Positions 1 through 13,321 of a stretch of 64,000 nucleotides of DNA are shown here, one piece after another. A program made the translations under genes and the position numbers. Source of the DNA: Acanthacorydalis orientalis (Eukaryota; Arthropoda; Insecta; Megaloptera; Corydalidae). Location of the stretch: assembly GCA_034766995.1 (NCBI GenBank), contig CM068320.1, positions 18,976,812 to 19,040,811 of the forward strand, read 5' to 3'. Within the stretch, counting starts at the first letter, position 1. Every line of letters begins with the position of its first letter. A model generated the notes under the pieces. The model was not told the DNA's origin. It worked only from the letters and a program-made list of their open reading frames with translations, and searched no databases.

Positions 1-211
1 TTATTAGTAAATTTTGTTTAAGAACAGTAATTATCACAAAAGCTGAGAACATAGATTTTGTAACTTGATTTGAATGAAAATTATATTTTGAGTTACTTGA
101 AGTTAGTTAAATTAATATTTTAATTGAAAGTATATTCACGTTTACACCTTTTCCATGTTGGTTCTGTTTTCATGGAAGATTAGATTTTTAAAGAAGAGTA
201 ATGTTACAATT

Positions 212-617
212 CAGGGCCGGATTTACACTAGGTGTTGTCCTTGGACCACGAATGAAATTTCACCTCTTACCCCCTTCCAAATTTTGTCTAAATGAATTGA
301 AAGAAATCCGTAACTGTTGATAATTTTGAGAATATTTCAACAGAAAAAAATTTACTGATCACTAAAAGCTTTCTAAAATTTTCAATTCCTTTAATTTATT
401 TAAAAAATGCAAATTTTGAAGTTCTGTTACATAAATTTCAAAAAACAACATTTGTACTACAAAAAGTTTTATATTAAATTTTTTATTTCACATTTGAGCT
501 ACTTGTAAATCGAAATTATGATCAAAAATAAAAATTCCAACTTTTCAAATTTGTCACTCATCAAAATTTGCCGTTCTGGATAGTGGCCCATTTTTCTCTT
601 GTCTAAATCCTACGCTG
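212..617. mobile_element. non-autonomous hAT-like element
   Basis: The left end begins CAGGGCCGGATTTACAC. The right end, read on the other strand, begins CAGCGTAGGATTTAGAC, so the two form short imperfect terminal inverted repeats starting with CAG, as hAT ends usually do. The 8 bases outside each end are TTACAATT and ATACAGTT, matching at 6 of 8 positions, which fits a decayed 8-bp target duplication. The 406-bp interior is AT-rich with no open frame, so this is a MITE rather than a transposase gene. Assignment to hAT rests only on the ends and the duplication size. Confidence 0.6.
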
Positions 618-770
618 ATACAGTTGCATGAAAAACTGGCATGTGTACTTAGAGATTGATGATTGATATAAGCATTACATTTTTTTACCACTCACATCAA
701 TATCGTTAAAAATATTTCATATGATACCGTCTCAATACAGAAATATTATGTATCACTGAATATCTGTTAA

Positions 771-771
<1 letters not shown>

Positions 772-833
<62 letters not shown>
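772..833. repeat. (TA)31 microsatellite
   Basis: Uninterrupted TA run ending exactly where the mariner relic at 834 begins, so its last TA doubles as the target site. Confidence 0.95.
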
Positions 834-837
<4 letters not shown>

Positions 838-1612
838 GTTATTAGAAAAATAAATGCGGTTTTTGACCTTAAAATTCATATACATTTTTCTCTTTTTTGA
901 TTTTTCTAGGACTGTTTGATGACTAACGCCTAACTTTTGTGCAAACTGTCGAACTGTACCGTATAATTGTGATTCAACTAACGCCTTCAGTTGGTCGTTA
1001 TGAACTGAAGAATGACGCCCGCAACTTTCTTCATCTTCAAAGCTATTGTTCCCAGCACGAAATTTTTGGAACCATATTGCACCATGCGTTCTTTAATAGT
1101 ACTTATATCAAAAGCATCGTTTAATTTACGAGCAGTTTCTGTTGCCCTAACACACGTTTTGAACTCGTGTCAAAAATGCTTGTATTTTCTTTTTTTCAAT
1201 CTGTAATTCAATAGCCCAATTTGAATCAAAATTAATAATAAAACTAAAATCGATGTTATCACAATACAGACCGAAAAATGCGCTTTAGAATAATAATATT
1301 ATGCTCTAAGAATAGAAGCTAAGAAGAGATATTTTTTTACTTTCGTTTACAAAAAATTCTTTTTATCATAAAATTGATATTTCATTATTGACAATATATT
1401 CATTGGAATAATATTTTTTCGCATTATTTTTATGCAGTAGCCCAATTTAAAGTAAAATTATTAATAAAACCAAAGTTGATGTTACCAAAATACAGACCGA
1501 AAAATGCATTTTAAAATGATATTGACATGAACACGATGAAATAACTTCATTGAACAAAGATAAATTTAGAATTCAAGAAACAAAAACCGCAATTATTATT
1601 CTTCTAGCCTAA
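834..1612 (-). mobile_element. decayed mariner relic (cecropia-like), HTH part only
   Basis: The left end starts TTAGGTTATTAGAAAAATAA and the right end, on the other strand, starts TTAGGCTAGAAGAATAATAA. TA flanks both. The minus strand encodes broken pieces of a mariner N-terminal helix-turn-helix domain: stretches resembling ARKLNDAF, FQKFRAGN, SSVHNDQLKALVES and RQFAQKLGVSHQTVL, interrupted by stops and frameshifts. The catalytic DDE half is absent. It is the same family as the relic at 22383, by shared ends and shared peptide pieces. A block of about 90 bp (1209-1300) is repeated at 1435-1527 within the element, which the 22383 copy does not show. Confidence 0.75.
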
Positions 1613-2070
1613 TATTTAATAATTCAATACTATAAAATTAATAGGAAACATAAAATTTTTCTTTAAAAAAATGTAACATAAGCAGATTCATTTCTTTAAC
1701 AATAAAAAAACTCTAAAAAAGAAACAAATAAAAATTCCGTGACAACACAATATTAATTTGCATTTTCTTTACTATAGAAGAATATGTGGGTGCTAAGATC
1801 TTAGTCGATGTGGAATGTCGAGTTTACGTAAATACATTGCTACTACGTCACGTTTTCACGACGTTCATATATACGAAAGTTCATTCAAAGAGTTCGCATA
1901 ATGTGTAGCGGTGTTTGGATATTATTAGTCATTTTTTTATATTTTTAGTAACAGTGTACATTTCCGGTCTTACTAGACGATTTGTAAACTATTTAGTAAG
2001 AGAAATGCGTAAATCATTTGTTGATTATTTGTTTATCTTTCACTATTAAGTTATACATTTTTCACATAAG

Positions 2071-2073
<3 letters not shown>

Positions 2074-2112
<39 letters not shown>
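2074..2112. repeat. (TA)n microsatellite
   Basis: About 39 bp of TA that grades into TATG/CATA tetranucleotides. The flanks at 1613-2637 hold no gene I can support. Confidence 0.9.
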
Positions 2113-2119
<7 letters not shown>

Positions 2120-2637
2120 CATACATGCGTGGTTGTATGTATACTTTTATGTATATTAACAAAAAAAAAACACTTAATTTACATAAACAAAGCATTGTCC
2201 TTAAAATTATTCGTGACTATTTGTTACAGTTTTTATAGAAAATATTTTTAATTTTATTTCTGTAATGTACATGACAATTTAATGTTTAAACCACAAAGTA
2301 ATTTTAATTCGCATTCATACTATTACGTGCACCGATGTTTTTAAACGAATTGTACACTTTTAAATTAATAAGAAGTTTAACTAATTATTTATGATTGATA
2401 CGATGACAATAAAATAATAGAAATATAATACCGATGGATAATTCACTCGAATTTTAAAAGAATGAAGAAATAAAACTATCTTTTGAGTTTAGTTTTTATT
2501 TTTTATATTTTTATTATGATGATTACATTTAATAATGATTTATATAATGATTAAATTATTATGTAATTCATTAAAAACAACTTTTTAATGAATTTTATAA
2601 CATGAATTGAATACCGAGTTATTTTTTTAACAAAATA

Positions 2638-3920
2638 TTGGGTGTTGGAATTAATTCGTAGCGTTTTCTTCATGAAAAGAGATCGTTTATTTTAAATGAA
2701 ATTGAAAAAAGATATAATTCAAAGTATAGTTCATCGTTAGCCACTACTTTTTCCCATCTTTCGGGCAGGAGACGAATACCACGCCGGAAGAACATCTTTA
2801 GATGCAATCCACGAATCGACCCATTTTTTGCAATCTTCATAAGAAGTGAGCTTCTGCCCAGACATGTCATGTCTCATCGATTGAAAAAAGTGGTAATTAG
2901 AAGGAGAAATATCTGAAGAATACGGCGGGTGGGATAGGACTTCCCATTTGAGCGTTTCTAAGTATGTTTTGACCGGTTTTTCAACGTGCGGACAAGCATT
3001 GTCGTGCTGCAAAATCACTATGTCGTGTCTTTCAAAGTATTCCGGCCGTTTTTCCTTCAACGCACGGCTCAGGCGCATCAATTGTAGCCGGTAGCGATCC
3101 CCAGTGATGGTTTCATTCGGTTTGAGCAGCTTATAGTAGATAACACCCTTATGATCCCACCAAATACAGAGCATGAGCTTGGATCCATGAATATTTGGCT
3201 TCGCCGCTAGTGTTGATGGTTGGCCGGGCTTAACCCATGACTTTTGCGCTTGGGATTGTCGTAATTGATCCACTTCTCATCGTTTATGACAATTCGATGC
3301 AAAAATCTCTTCCTTTTCTTCCGTTGAAGCAGCAGTTCACAGGTAGAAAAACACCTTTCAACGTCCCTCGGCTTCAATTCGTATGGGATCCAATTTTCTT
3401 GTTTTTGGTTCAATTCCATGGCTTTAAGGCGTTTTTATACCGTTAATAAGTCAACTTCCAACGATTCAGACAATTATTGAAGTATTTGACATGAGTCTTT
3501 ATTAAGCAATGCCTCTAATTCTTCATCGTCGAACTTTTTCTGCTGTCCAGGTCATTCCTTATCTTCCAAGTCGAAATCACCACTTTTAAAACACTGTGCA
3601 AGCCACTTCCGCCACGTTTGCTCAGTTAGAGCTAGGTCACCATAAACTTCCACTAAAATAGGATGACTTTCGGCAGGACGTTTTTTCATGTTAAAGTAAT
3701 GAAGTAAAACTCCCCGAAAAACAATTTATCCGGCATGAAATTCGACATATTCGATAAAGTATAAAGTGTTGTTATTTACGCTTGAACTAAATAACATATA
3801 CTGAAACTCACGTTTAAGGACAGCTGTTTTACGGGGAATATTTGGTTAAAGGGAACAATGGAAGAATGTACTACCTATTCCATCTCTTGTAAAACGCTAC
3901 GAATTAATTCCAAGACCCAA
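2638..3920 (-). mobile_element. near full-length mariner transposon
   Basis: Both ends are present. The outer 30 bases (2638-2667 and the reverse complement of 3891-3920) match at 29 of 30 positions, starting TTGGGT and running through GAATTAATTCGTAGCG. TA dinucleotides flank both sides (2636-2637 and 3921-3922). The 1283-bp length is typical of a complete Tc1/mariner-superfamily mariner. It carries one inactive transposase gene on the minus strand. The well-preserved ends argue for a comparatively recent insertion, although the coding region is already broken. Confidence 0.93.
2670..3689 (-). pseudogene. mariner transposase, inactivated
   Basis: This is the transposase of the surrounding mariner, which would cut and paste the element at TA sites. 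Reading on the minus strand from the ATG at 3689 gives an N-terminal helix-turn-helix region (MKKRPAESHPILVEVYG, then TWRKWLAQCFKSGDFD), the INDEKW block with the first catalytic Asp, WVKPGQPS, the LQHDNACPH block with the second Asp, and the HPPYSSDISPSNYHFF block. At the third catalytic position, where D34D enzymes have Asp after 34 residues, this copy has Asn (PSNYHFF). At least three in-frame stops occur in the N-terminal half, and frameshifts separate the HTH, the first Asp block and the C-terminus. It cannot encode an active enzyme. Confidence 0.9.
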
Positions 3921-4531
3921 TATATATAACACATGAAAACATGAATTAGTAATAAAATTCAGTTTTTTCAGTTTGTTTTAGAATTTAAAATAACTCGTAA
4001 GTGAAGATATAAGTAAACAATTACACGACTAATATATTATAGAAAGGGTTCAGAATACAAAAATTATAAACAACAGTCAACAATTTTATAAAGTTTATTA
4101 CTTTAAAAATTTCTCAATGGACAATGAAAACAGCGTTGAAACACTACGGCTGTCAGGCACTGTTCAGATTATTTTACACTAGAAATATTCGTATACAAAA
4201 TAGCAAATAAAAAATAATATAAATAGTAGATATTTATTTTAGAAACTATTAATATCGTTTAAATAAAGAAGTGCGAATTTACGCAAAATAAATTTATGAA
4301 AAATAAGAATAAAATACTAATCAGTTTAAACAGAGCTCGAACTGAAATGCGGACCAATGTATGTTTATTTATGTAAAATTACATTGACGTAAATGTTCCA
4401 CAAGTAAATTTATTTTAGAACTATCTTCAAAATAATATAGTGAGAAATCTATTGAAATTGAATGAAAGGAACATATTCCAAATCGAATAACTATATTGTG
4501 TTTCAGTTACGCTTGAGTTGTTCACTAAATT

Positions 4532-4533
<2 letters not shown>

Positions 4534-4587
<54 letters not shown>
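4534..4587. repeat. (TA)27 microsatellite
   Basis: Pure TA run ending in a CATACATGTGTGTG tail. The surrounding 3921-5259 is AT-rich with no supportable gene. Confidence 0.93.
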
Positions 4588-4591
<4 letters not shown>

Positions 4592-5255
4592 CATGTGTGT
4601 GTAATGTGTCAAGAGTTATTATAGCAATAATAAGTTGATATTCAAATGTGTTTTACCTTGTATAACGTAAAGTGAAATTAATGTTTGATGTATATTGTAA
4701 TTTTCTAGCGTAACGTCAATAAATAATGGAGTTTAATATCAAAGACTTCATTATTACCAAGTTGTTATTTACATTTTGTTATATGAATGCTAATTACTTT
4801 TCAAATTAAATCTAAAATGTGAAATATAAGTCATCGTTATTTAATTATAACTGTCGGTAAATTGAAATGTAATGCTGTATAATATTTCGTTTAGAAAGTG
4901 TATTCTAAATTAATTATATGTTATTAATATGACGATATATCACATAGAGTTTATCGATTCATTTGTGTTTAAGAATATTTTAATAGTACTTACGTCAATT
5001 CTTTTAGTTTGGTATCTAATTTTTGTGAAAAAATATTCGGTTTTATTAAATATAAAACTTGAACACAATATTTTACATTTATTTAATCTTAGTGATAATT
5101 ATAAAGTAACTTTATTTTTAATAGATGAATGTTCATGCGCTGAAATGGTTTTTCTATTCATTTAAAAAAATATTTTTGTAATCAGTCTTTTAAAATTTTT
5201 ATTGATATCTAAGTCAAACTCCCAAATGTTAGAAACCCATCTATGAATATTAATA

Positions 5256-5259
<4 letters not shown>

Positions 5260-5304
<45 letters not shown>
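5260..5304. repeat. (TA)n array interrupted by a mariner
   Basis: TA run of about 45 bp that stops exactly at the left end of the mariner at 5305. The right flank of that element is also TA-rich (TATATGTACAATATATA), so the element seems to have landed in the array. Confidence 0.9.
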
Positions 5305-5305
<1 letters not shown>

Positions 5306-6206
5306 TAGGTGTGGCAATTGATAAGGAGAATTTTTTTCTAACACTCTACCGAGCAATAATGACGCTTGTGGTACTTATCTGATGAGAATATTCGCCAATT
5401 TTTACATATACCTCCGAAGATTGAACGGGTAAGGTTAAGTTTTCGATCGCTAGTGAAGTGTTGAAAATTGTTTTAGAATTTTTCTTTTCGTGAAAATGTA
5501 CGATAAAAACATTGAACAAGAAACGGTATTAAATTTTTGCTGAAATCTGTCAATGATGGAAAGAGTTGTTACTGACGATAAATCATCGGTGTTTCAATAT
5601 GATACTAAGATCCGTCGACAGAGCAAGCAATGGATAGAAGAGGGTTATGAACGTCTTAAAAAAGTCAGAATGTCAAGATAAAAAATCAAGGTAATGTTGA
5701 TTTGTTTCCTCAATATTCAAGGAGTGGTCCACAAAGAGTTCGTTCCATCGAAGTAGACAGTCAACAGTGTTTTACTTGACTATACTAGAGCGTTTGAGAA
5801 AGAGAATTGTGAGAGTTTTGTCCTAATTTAGACGCTGAAGGATGGATTTTGCATCACGATAACGCGCATGCTTACTCGTACAAGAGTTTTTAGCCAAAAA
5901 ATGAGTTCTGATATCAACCCATCCCCTTTACAATCCGAATTCAGCGCCCTACGACTTTTTTTATTTTTTCGGATGAAGTCTCCGATGAAAAGTCAGCGTT
6001 TTTATGACATTTAGGACATCCAAAGGTACAGGGTGCTGGTTTTAAAGACATTCACTTCAGATGATTTTCATGGATGTTTTTAGAAATCAGAAAATCGCTG
6101 GCGCTATAATATCATGCTCAGGGAAACTATTGTGAAGGTACGACAGCATAGATTTATGCATTTTTGTTTAATAAAGAAATTCTCATTTTTTAATTGTCAC
6201 ACCTCG
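5305..6206 (+). mobile_element. decayed, shortened mariner with transposase fragments
   Basis: The left end starts CTAGGTGTGGCAATTGATAA and the right end, read inward, starts CGAGGTGTGACAATTAAAAA. TA flanks both. The 902-bp length is about 380 bp short of a complete mariner. The plus strand still shows D34D landmarks: VVTDDKSSVFQYDTK around the first Asp, VHKEFVPSK, an LHHDNAHA-type block with the second Asp near 5855, and APYDFFYFF with the third Asp. Many stops and shifts break it. The ends and the HKEFVP block resemble the element at 40610, suggesting the same subfamily but a separate insertion. Confidence 0.85.
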
Positions 6207-6587
6207 TATATGTACAATATATAATTTTTACCGTTTGTGAATTCACGGAAAATTTCCTCTTCAAAATGTTTGTGTCACACAAATACAAATGCAATTTTCT
6301 CTAATATTCTTAGCTCACTTATTCATTTATTTTGTTTGAACTTTACATTTTTTCTAGACTTCAGCTGATAATAAATACTAACTTCCCTTCTTACAATATA
6401 TCTTGGAAGTTATAATTCTAAAATATTTTTGAGGCTGTTATTCTTCTTACTCATGCTTGTTTTCATATCCATAATTATGTTTAGATTCTTGTTTTAAGCT
6501 TCTTTAATTTGTTTACCATCATTGAATTATTGTGGTATTAAAAAAATCCTTTCTTTAGTAACTATAGGTAATACACAATGTAGTTTT

Positions 6588-6590
<3 letters not shown>

Positions 6591-6671
<81 letters not shown>

Positions 6672-6683
6672 GTATATATATAT

Positions 6684-6725
<42 letters not shown>
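6591..6725. repeat. (TA)n array, 135 bp, with TATG interruptions
   Basis: Long TA array broken by two TG steps and one AACA. Open frames of alternating Tyr and Ile through it are artefacts of the repeat. Confidence 0.95.
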
Positions 6726-6726
<1 letters not shown>

Positions 6727-7902
6727 GATATACATAGACCTATAAAAGCTAGGGATATTAGAAAATTAATTTGCATATGCGTATAAAACAGTCAAAAGTT
6801 AGTTAAAATTGAACTGTTTTGAAAAATATACAAAATGCGGAAATCAAGGTTTTTATATTAATTTAATGCATTTTTTTTATTTTTTTGTATATTCATTTTT
6901 TGAATAAAAGTAATTTTTGGGATCAAAAACATGCTTTTGGCATTGAGCTAACACTGTGATATATCTGTGTACCGTAATGTAAAAAATATATAATATTTAT
7001 GTAACCAAAAATTAGTTGATTATTTTAGTGAACAAAATGTGATCTTTCTTTTATTATATAGTTAGATAAATAAAGTTAGATTACGAGTTAATCATGAAAT
7101 AATCAAAAAGATCTATTAGAATAGTAATATAGAATGAAAACAAATAGATTTTTGTATAAAATAGTCATATTATTTCCTAAATAATGACTGTTTAAATCAT
7201 AATAAAAACATGTTAATCATATAATTCAGAGGGTTAAATCACTTAAAATTTTGCTTATTAAACAAATTGAGCAATAAATGGGCAAAATGATTCTTCTGTG
7301 TACAATATTTGAAATATTTTTTGTTCTTACAATTTCATCATTTAGACGAAGTAATGAACAAGTCCTGGTTTAGATTTGGTGCTGAGAAAAGTAAAAAGAA
7401 AAATGTATGCACCTTGGTGTTCTGAGAATGGTCGAATCACTATCTAAACTATCACTATCACTATCTAAATGCGCATAACTTACAATCAAAATCGATAAAT
7501 AATCTTTTATTGAACGTTTTTGATCTGAGTTTTTTCTGGTTTGTAGGATGATAAAAGAACTCGCTCGGGAAAGAAAGTAGTAAGACTTTTATATATAAAA
7601 AAATGATGACGTATTTAACTTATTTAGTTAAATTAACGCTAAATTAAGTTGATGATGTTTACAATCATTCGTAATTTGATATTTGTACATACACAAAAAT
7701 AAATCACATATTTTGTGTAGTAACATAAATAATTAAGTAATTCTTAATAAAAAAAATATATTTTTTATATTTTCTGTGTACAGCTAAAAAAATATTTAAA
7801 TAGATAAATAACAAAACAGATATTATTAAATAATTATAAGAAAATTTAAGGTCAATTAATTTTTCCTTCTAAATATTTGTTGTTAATGTATGGTATATAA
7901 TG

Positions 7903-7921
7903 GTATATATATTATATATAC

Positions 7922-7956
<35 letters not shown>

Positions 7957-7982
7957 TGTATATATATATATATATATATATA
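7903..7982. repeat. imperfect (TA)n array
   Basis: TA run interrupted by CATA and TATG units, followed by a short unique spacer and another TA tract near 8111-8126. Confidence 0.85.
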
Positions 7983-8336
7983 ATCGTATATATAGATTTG
8001 ACGTTATATTTTCTAAAAAGGCACGTTCAAAATTATTTGATATAATAATGTAACTTCTTGCTTATAAAACGCAAATTTATATATACTCTTCCTAATAAAC
8101 TTATTGTTGTGTATATATATATATATGAACGTGTAACATATTTTTGGCACGAACAAACTCAAATCGTCTATTATTTTTATCTCACAATGATTGCTCATGT
8201 TATGTATTTATTTATAGGTAAAGCATTCGTAGATACAAAATAGAATTTAATTATCTTTCCCACCACTTCATTAGCTTATTTTAAAGTCTTAATCTTCCTA
8301 TATGTAAGCAATACGTATAGTTCCGCATAATTTTAA

Positions 8337-8368
8337 TATATACACACACACACACATATACATATATA

Positions 8369-8406
<38 letters not shown>

Positions 8407-8456
8407 TATATATATATATATGCATATATATATATGCATATATATATATATATATA

Positions 8457-8494
<38 letters not shown>
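8337..8494. repeat. compound (AC)n-(TA)n array with ATGCAT units
   Basis: Starts with an ACACAC tract, then TA runs broken at several places by TGCA, giving repeated ATATGCATAT palindromes. Confidence 0.9.
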
Positions 8495-8497
<3 letters not shown>

Positions 8498-9938
8498 GAT
8501 CTTTATTTTTGATTCCTAAGATTAATTATTCTGTGTAATAATTGTTCAACTTATTATTTGTACATTAGGGAATTACATTGTGCTGTAATTATAATTTAAA
8601 AGAATTGATACTACCGCAAATGAATTTTCATGCGTTTGTAACCAAAAACAATTATATTGACCATTAACCAAGAATTAAACAATTAATTGTAATGGCTTAT
8701 GTATATTTAGACAACGATGTCATCCTTTGTAAACTATTGAAGTGCAGAAAAATCTATAAGATCCATTTTAAGTTAAATATTGGAAGTTTCATATTTAGTA
8801 CAATTTGTTTATAAAGTGGTTACTTTCCTTTTTAGTTATTATTTAATCTTTTTTAATATTTCTTAAGACAACACAATTTAACTGCGTTATGATGTGTATT
8901 CATCCGAATATATATTGTAATAATAATAAAATGGCAAAGTTCATTTCTTAGAAATTATGGGCGGTAATGAAATGTACTTTAAAATTAACTTTAAAGAAAA
9001 TACCTCCAGAGCTGTTAGTATAAGCTCTTTATTTTAAATTTAATTTGAAAAGTGAGTAACTGATTCTCAGAAATGACAGTTTATATAATTACTTTTATGT
9101 GTACGAAAATTGTTATATAGGAGTATAATCTTTGTTTATAAAATAAATTTATGTATATATATATATATATATATACATTAGATGTTAAAATTAATTCGAT
9201 GCCTTTCAATTCAATTAATCATAATTCTGTTTTAAGGGCCCTGATTGGTCTAGATCCTGAAAAATTGTGTTTTTCAACATTTTTTTTAATTAAAGGATAA
9301 AATCAAACTGTTCGAGAGTATTAACAATTACTTAACTATGTTTAAATAAAATTTTACATCTATTGTTTTGATATGTTGAATATTTGTGATGATATGTACA
9401 GGCAAATATAATCAGATAAAATCCTCATACCTCCACGCAGGTGTGGAAATCTCAGGCAAATTGAGATGGAATAAAAAATCAATGGTTTTTATATTACACA
9501 AAGAGTCCTTAATTGCATGATTTACGGTCATTAAAAAAATCATTTTCAACAAAATGGCGGCATATAGAAGAAAAAAGCGTTTTTTAAGTCAATCGGATAA
9601 TTAGTTCCAGAGTTATGCACATCAGGGTGTTAAAAAAAACCATTTCGAGAAAAACGAGATTAAAGCTTGAAGACAAGTTTATATGTACAATATGAGTTAT
9701 TCAAACTTGAATAACACCTTCAATTTTTAATAATAGTTTAATTTTTTAAATGTCTTATTTCACTCAGTTCAATTTATCGATTTACAAAAAAAAATATTTT
9801 TTTCAACGTTCTAAATCTAGAAAGGCCCTAAAATTAAAATATTTTCTCGTAGTTTTAAGATTTTGAAGTACCAACTTTAACATTTAAAAAAAACTTTTTA
9901 TCTTAGCCAAGTAGTTTACACAACCTCATAAAATAGTA

Positions 9939-10060
9939 GTGAATCCGTCCGAAAAACAACATATAAGGCATTGCATACTATTCGCATTTAAGTTTAAAAA
10001 AAGCTGCCGAAGCCACGGAGACAATTTGTTAAGCCTTGGAGAAAGGTGTTGTGATACATA
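9939..10060 (+). pseudogene. mariner transposase N-terminal fragment
   Basis: The plus strand reads SEKQHIRHCILFAFKFKK and, after a one-base frame change, KKAAEATETIC, a stop, then ALEKGVVIHK. This matches the start of mariner transposases, where a (E/K)H(I/L)RH...LF block leads into an AAEA...IC...GE helix-turn-helix. Nothing of the catalytic half follows in frame, and I could not define terminal repeats around it. The stretch at 9230-9900 before it has a transposon-like character but no recognisable frame. Confidence 0.55.
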
Positions 10061-10817
10061 AAATACATAAAAAAGATGCTTACATTATGGAAGAGTTATG
10101 AAAATGTAATACAACTTCATCGACTCAAGCCGCCGTCCTTCTTTTTGTCAAGGAATTCGTCAGTTACACAAGAGATGGAGCAGTTATAAAAAATAGAGGA
10201 TATTTTGAGTATTGAAATGTATTCTATTTCTTCACCAAATTAATTTATAATACTACTATATTTATAATATATATATATATAGGTAGGTTTAAATAATAAT
10301 AATGATTCTTTATTTATACAAATCTCTAGTTGAAAATATACACAATTAATATAGACATTGTAATTAAAATATTTCAATATTTATGGTAAAAATGTTAAGG
10401 AAAATAATTTTCTTCATTTCTTTTTTTGTATTACTGCATTATATAGTTTTATATGATATCATAAATATTAAAAGGTTTTATCTAGTTTTCAAATTTCATG
10501 AAAGCATTTTGTTGACAAATATTCACATTGTAATTTGAGTAGACTTCATTGTCTTATTCCGTAACACCAATCAATGATATTAATTGAAATTCACGAATGT
10601 CTTTCAGTTTAATTTAATTCTAATATTTCCCTATAGATTTAATTTGTTGGTTTATTGTTTCAGAAATGAGAGAAACGATTTTATTTCGTATTAAAAATTG
10701 TCGTCAATGAATATATGTGATTGAAAATGTATGAATTTTTAATAACTATATATGTGATAAAATTTTTTACGAAAACTGAATACACTTTTAGTTAATCTTT
10801 ATTAATAATAATGCTAT

Positions 10818-10818
<1 letters not shown>

Positions 10819-10855
<37 letters not shown>

Positions 10856-10859
10856 ATAT
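10819..10859. repeat. (TA)n array, left flank of the nad1 copy
   Basis: About 40 bp of TA, ending some 30 bp before mitochondrial-like sequence begins. Confidence 0.9.
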
Positions 10860-10889
10860 TGTTAATTTAATATAAAAATATAAGAAAAT

Positions 10890-11596
<707 letters not shown>

Positions 11597-12166
11597 CATT
11601 GCACAAAGTAAAAATGATTCATTTTGGACTGCTAAGAGTAAATAAATAAATAGTTTTTAAAAATTAAAAGCTAAAAAATTGTAAGAAATTTCAAATTTAA
11701 TAATCTCTAAATTAGTGTATTATCGCAATTCATGAAGCTAAAGTCAATTAATTAAAGATTATAATGTTATGGTTAATTTTAAGTTACATTTTATTATAAA
11801 ATGTACGTAATGGAGCTTCAATATGATAACCGTATAGTCTATGTATATAAATCATTATCAATAATTCTCATACGAATAGTTTTGAGAAACGTGATTCGTA
11901 AATCTCCATTTTCATACTGCAAGAAATATTTAATTATAATGTGAATGAACCATGAATCACATGAAGCTCTCATTATTACTCTGTTTTGGAATCAATAAGA
12001 AGGAATGATAACTGCTTTGAATATAAAATATATTTGAAACAGAACGTTGTTAATTATTTAATTTTTCTAATATTTTACTCCATTTTTGTATTATATTCCA
12101 GTATTCTTCCTTTAAATCTATATTTATTTGCAATAATAATAACGTTCGTAACATTAAATAATTTGA

Positions 12167-12170
<4 letters not shown>

Positions 12171-12226
<56 letters not shown>

Positions 12227-12250
12227 AGTGTATATGTGTGTGTTTGCATT

Positions 12251-12303
<53 letters not shown>

Positions 12304-12352
12304 GTATCTATCTATATATATATATATATATACCTATATATATATATATATA

Positions 12353-12397
<45 letters not shown>

Positions 12398-12402
12398 ATA
12401 TA
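12171..12402. repeat. compound (TA)n array, about 230 bp
   Basis: TA runs separated by TGTATGAGTGTATATGTGTG, TCTGTATCTATC and two TACC interruptions, ending in a (GT)n tail. The 148-residue open frame through it (start 11986) is mostly Tyr-Ile repeat translation and is not supported as a gene. Confidence 0.93.
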
Positions 12403-13254
12403 CATACGAGTATAATGTACTTAAAATACTAGTCAGGTATCTAGGAATTGAAAAATAAAATGAGATAAAAAAAATGAATATGAAAACAGATAGAAATAAA
12501 AAATAAAATTAAAGGGCTTAATAGTTTAAAATGAAAGTAAGAAAATCATATTGTATGAAAATAAAACAGAAAATGAATAATAAATTTCTGATGAGAGTGA
12601 AAAATATAAAAATGCATAGAAAGAGACTACATGCGATTATACAAAATAAATATAAAATAGATTGATTTTAAGGCGCTTTTATACAGCAGTACATCATAAA
12701 TAAATGTATAATATACATACGTATATATATATATATATATACACATTCACACATTTGCATATGTGCACATACACAAATATATCGTATACATTTGTATGGA
12801 TTCAAAAATAATGTAAAGGTATTTTAAAATTAATTATTTCTAGAATATAATAACAATTACATTGATTTAGAAATAATGTTTAAGATAATATTATTGATAA
12901 ACGTTAATAATGTTTGTATGTTTTTTTTTTTAAAAAAAATAATATTGACTTACTTATAATATGGCTTTATCGTTTTTACGACCATTATTTACTTAATATG
13001 TAAAATATATACTGTTTTGAATCAAGTAATTTCAGTTTATTTAAATATTCATGAAACTATGACGTAATTAAAATAAATTTAATTTTAAAATCCTGTATTG
13101 AAAAATGAAGGTAAATATGATTGCTTATAGCAGATTAATAAATTATTATACTTTTATTATATTCACCGTAACCAGTAAGTTATATAACAGTAGTTTGCTG
13201 CAGATAACACTAGTACGTTTAAATATTTTTTTAGATTATAAATTTATGTTCATG

Positions 13255-13317
<63 letters not shown>
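13255..13317. repeat. (TA)n microsatellite
   Basis: About 60 bp of TA ending in TATGTACAAATGTATG. Confidence 0.92.

Positions 13318-13321
<4 letters not shown>

Larger units (their letters stand above)
6726..9153. other. AT-rich non-coding stretch with two compound TA arrays
   Basis: No splice-bounded open frame or homology is visible. It contains the arrays at 7903-7982 and 8337-8494 and some poly-A/poly-T tracts. Confidence 0.6.

Noticed and set aside
4929..5165. 78-codon open frame with a hydrophobic start
   Set aside because: Composition equals the background, no splice sites or promoter spacing support it, and no family is recognised; Phe/Ile/Leu/Asn/Lys bias is what AT-rich DNA gives by chance.
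5162..5356. 64-codon minus-strand frame
   Set aside because: It crosses the (TA)n array and the mariner border at 5305, so it mixes unrelated sequences.
9178..9215. Possible solo end of the 2638 mariner family (TTAGATGTTAAAATTAATTC)
   Set aside because: It resembles the TTGGGTGTTGGAATTAATTC end, but no partner end or transposase piece pairs with it, so chance in AT-rich DNA is not excluded.
11986..12432. 148-codon open frame
   Set aside because: Most of it is Tyr-Ile translation of a (TA)n array; the first part is AT-rich with no coding signature.
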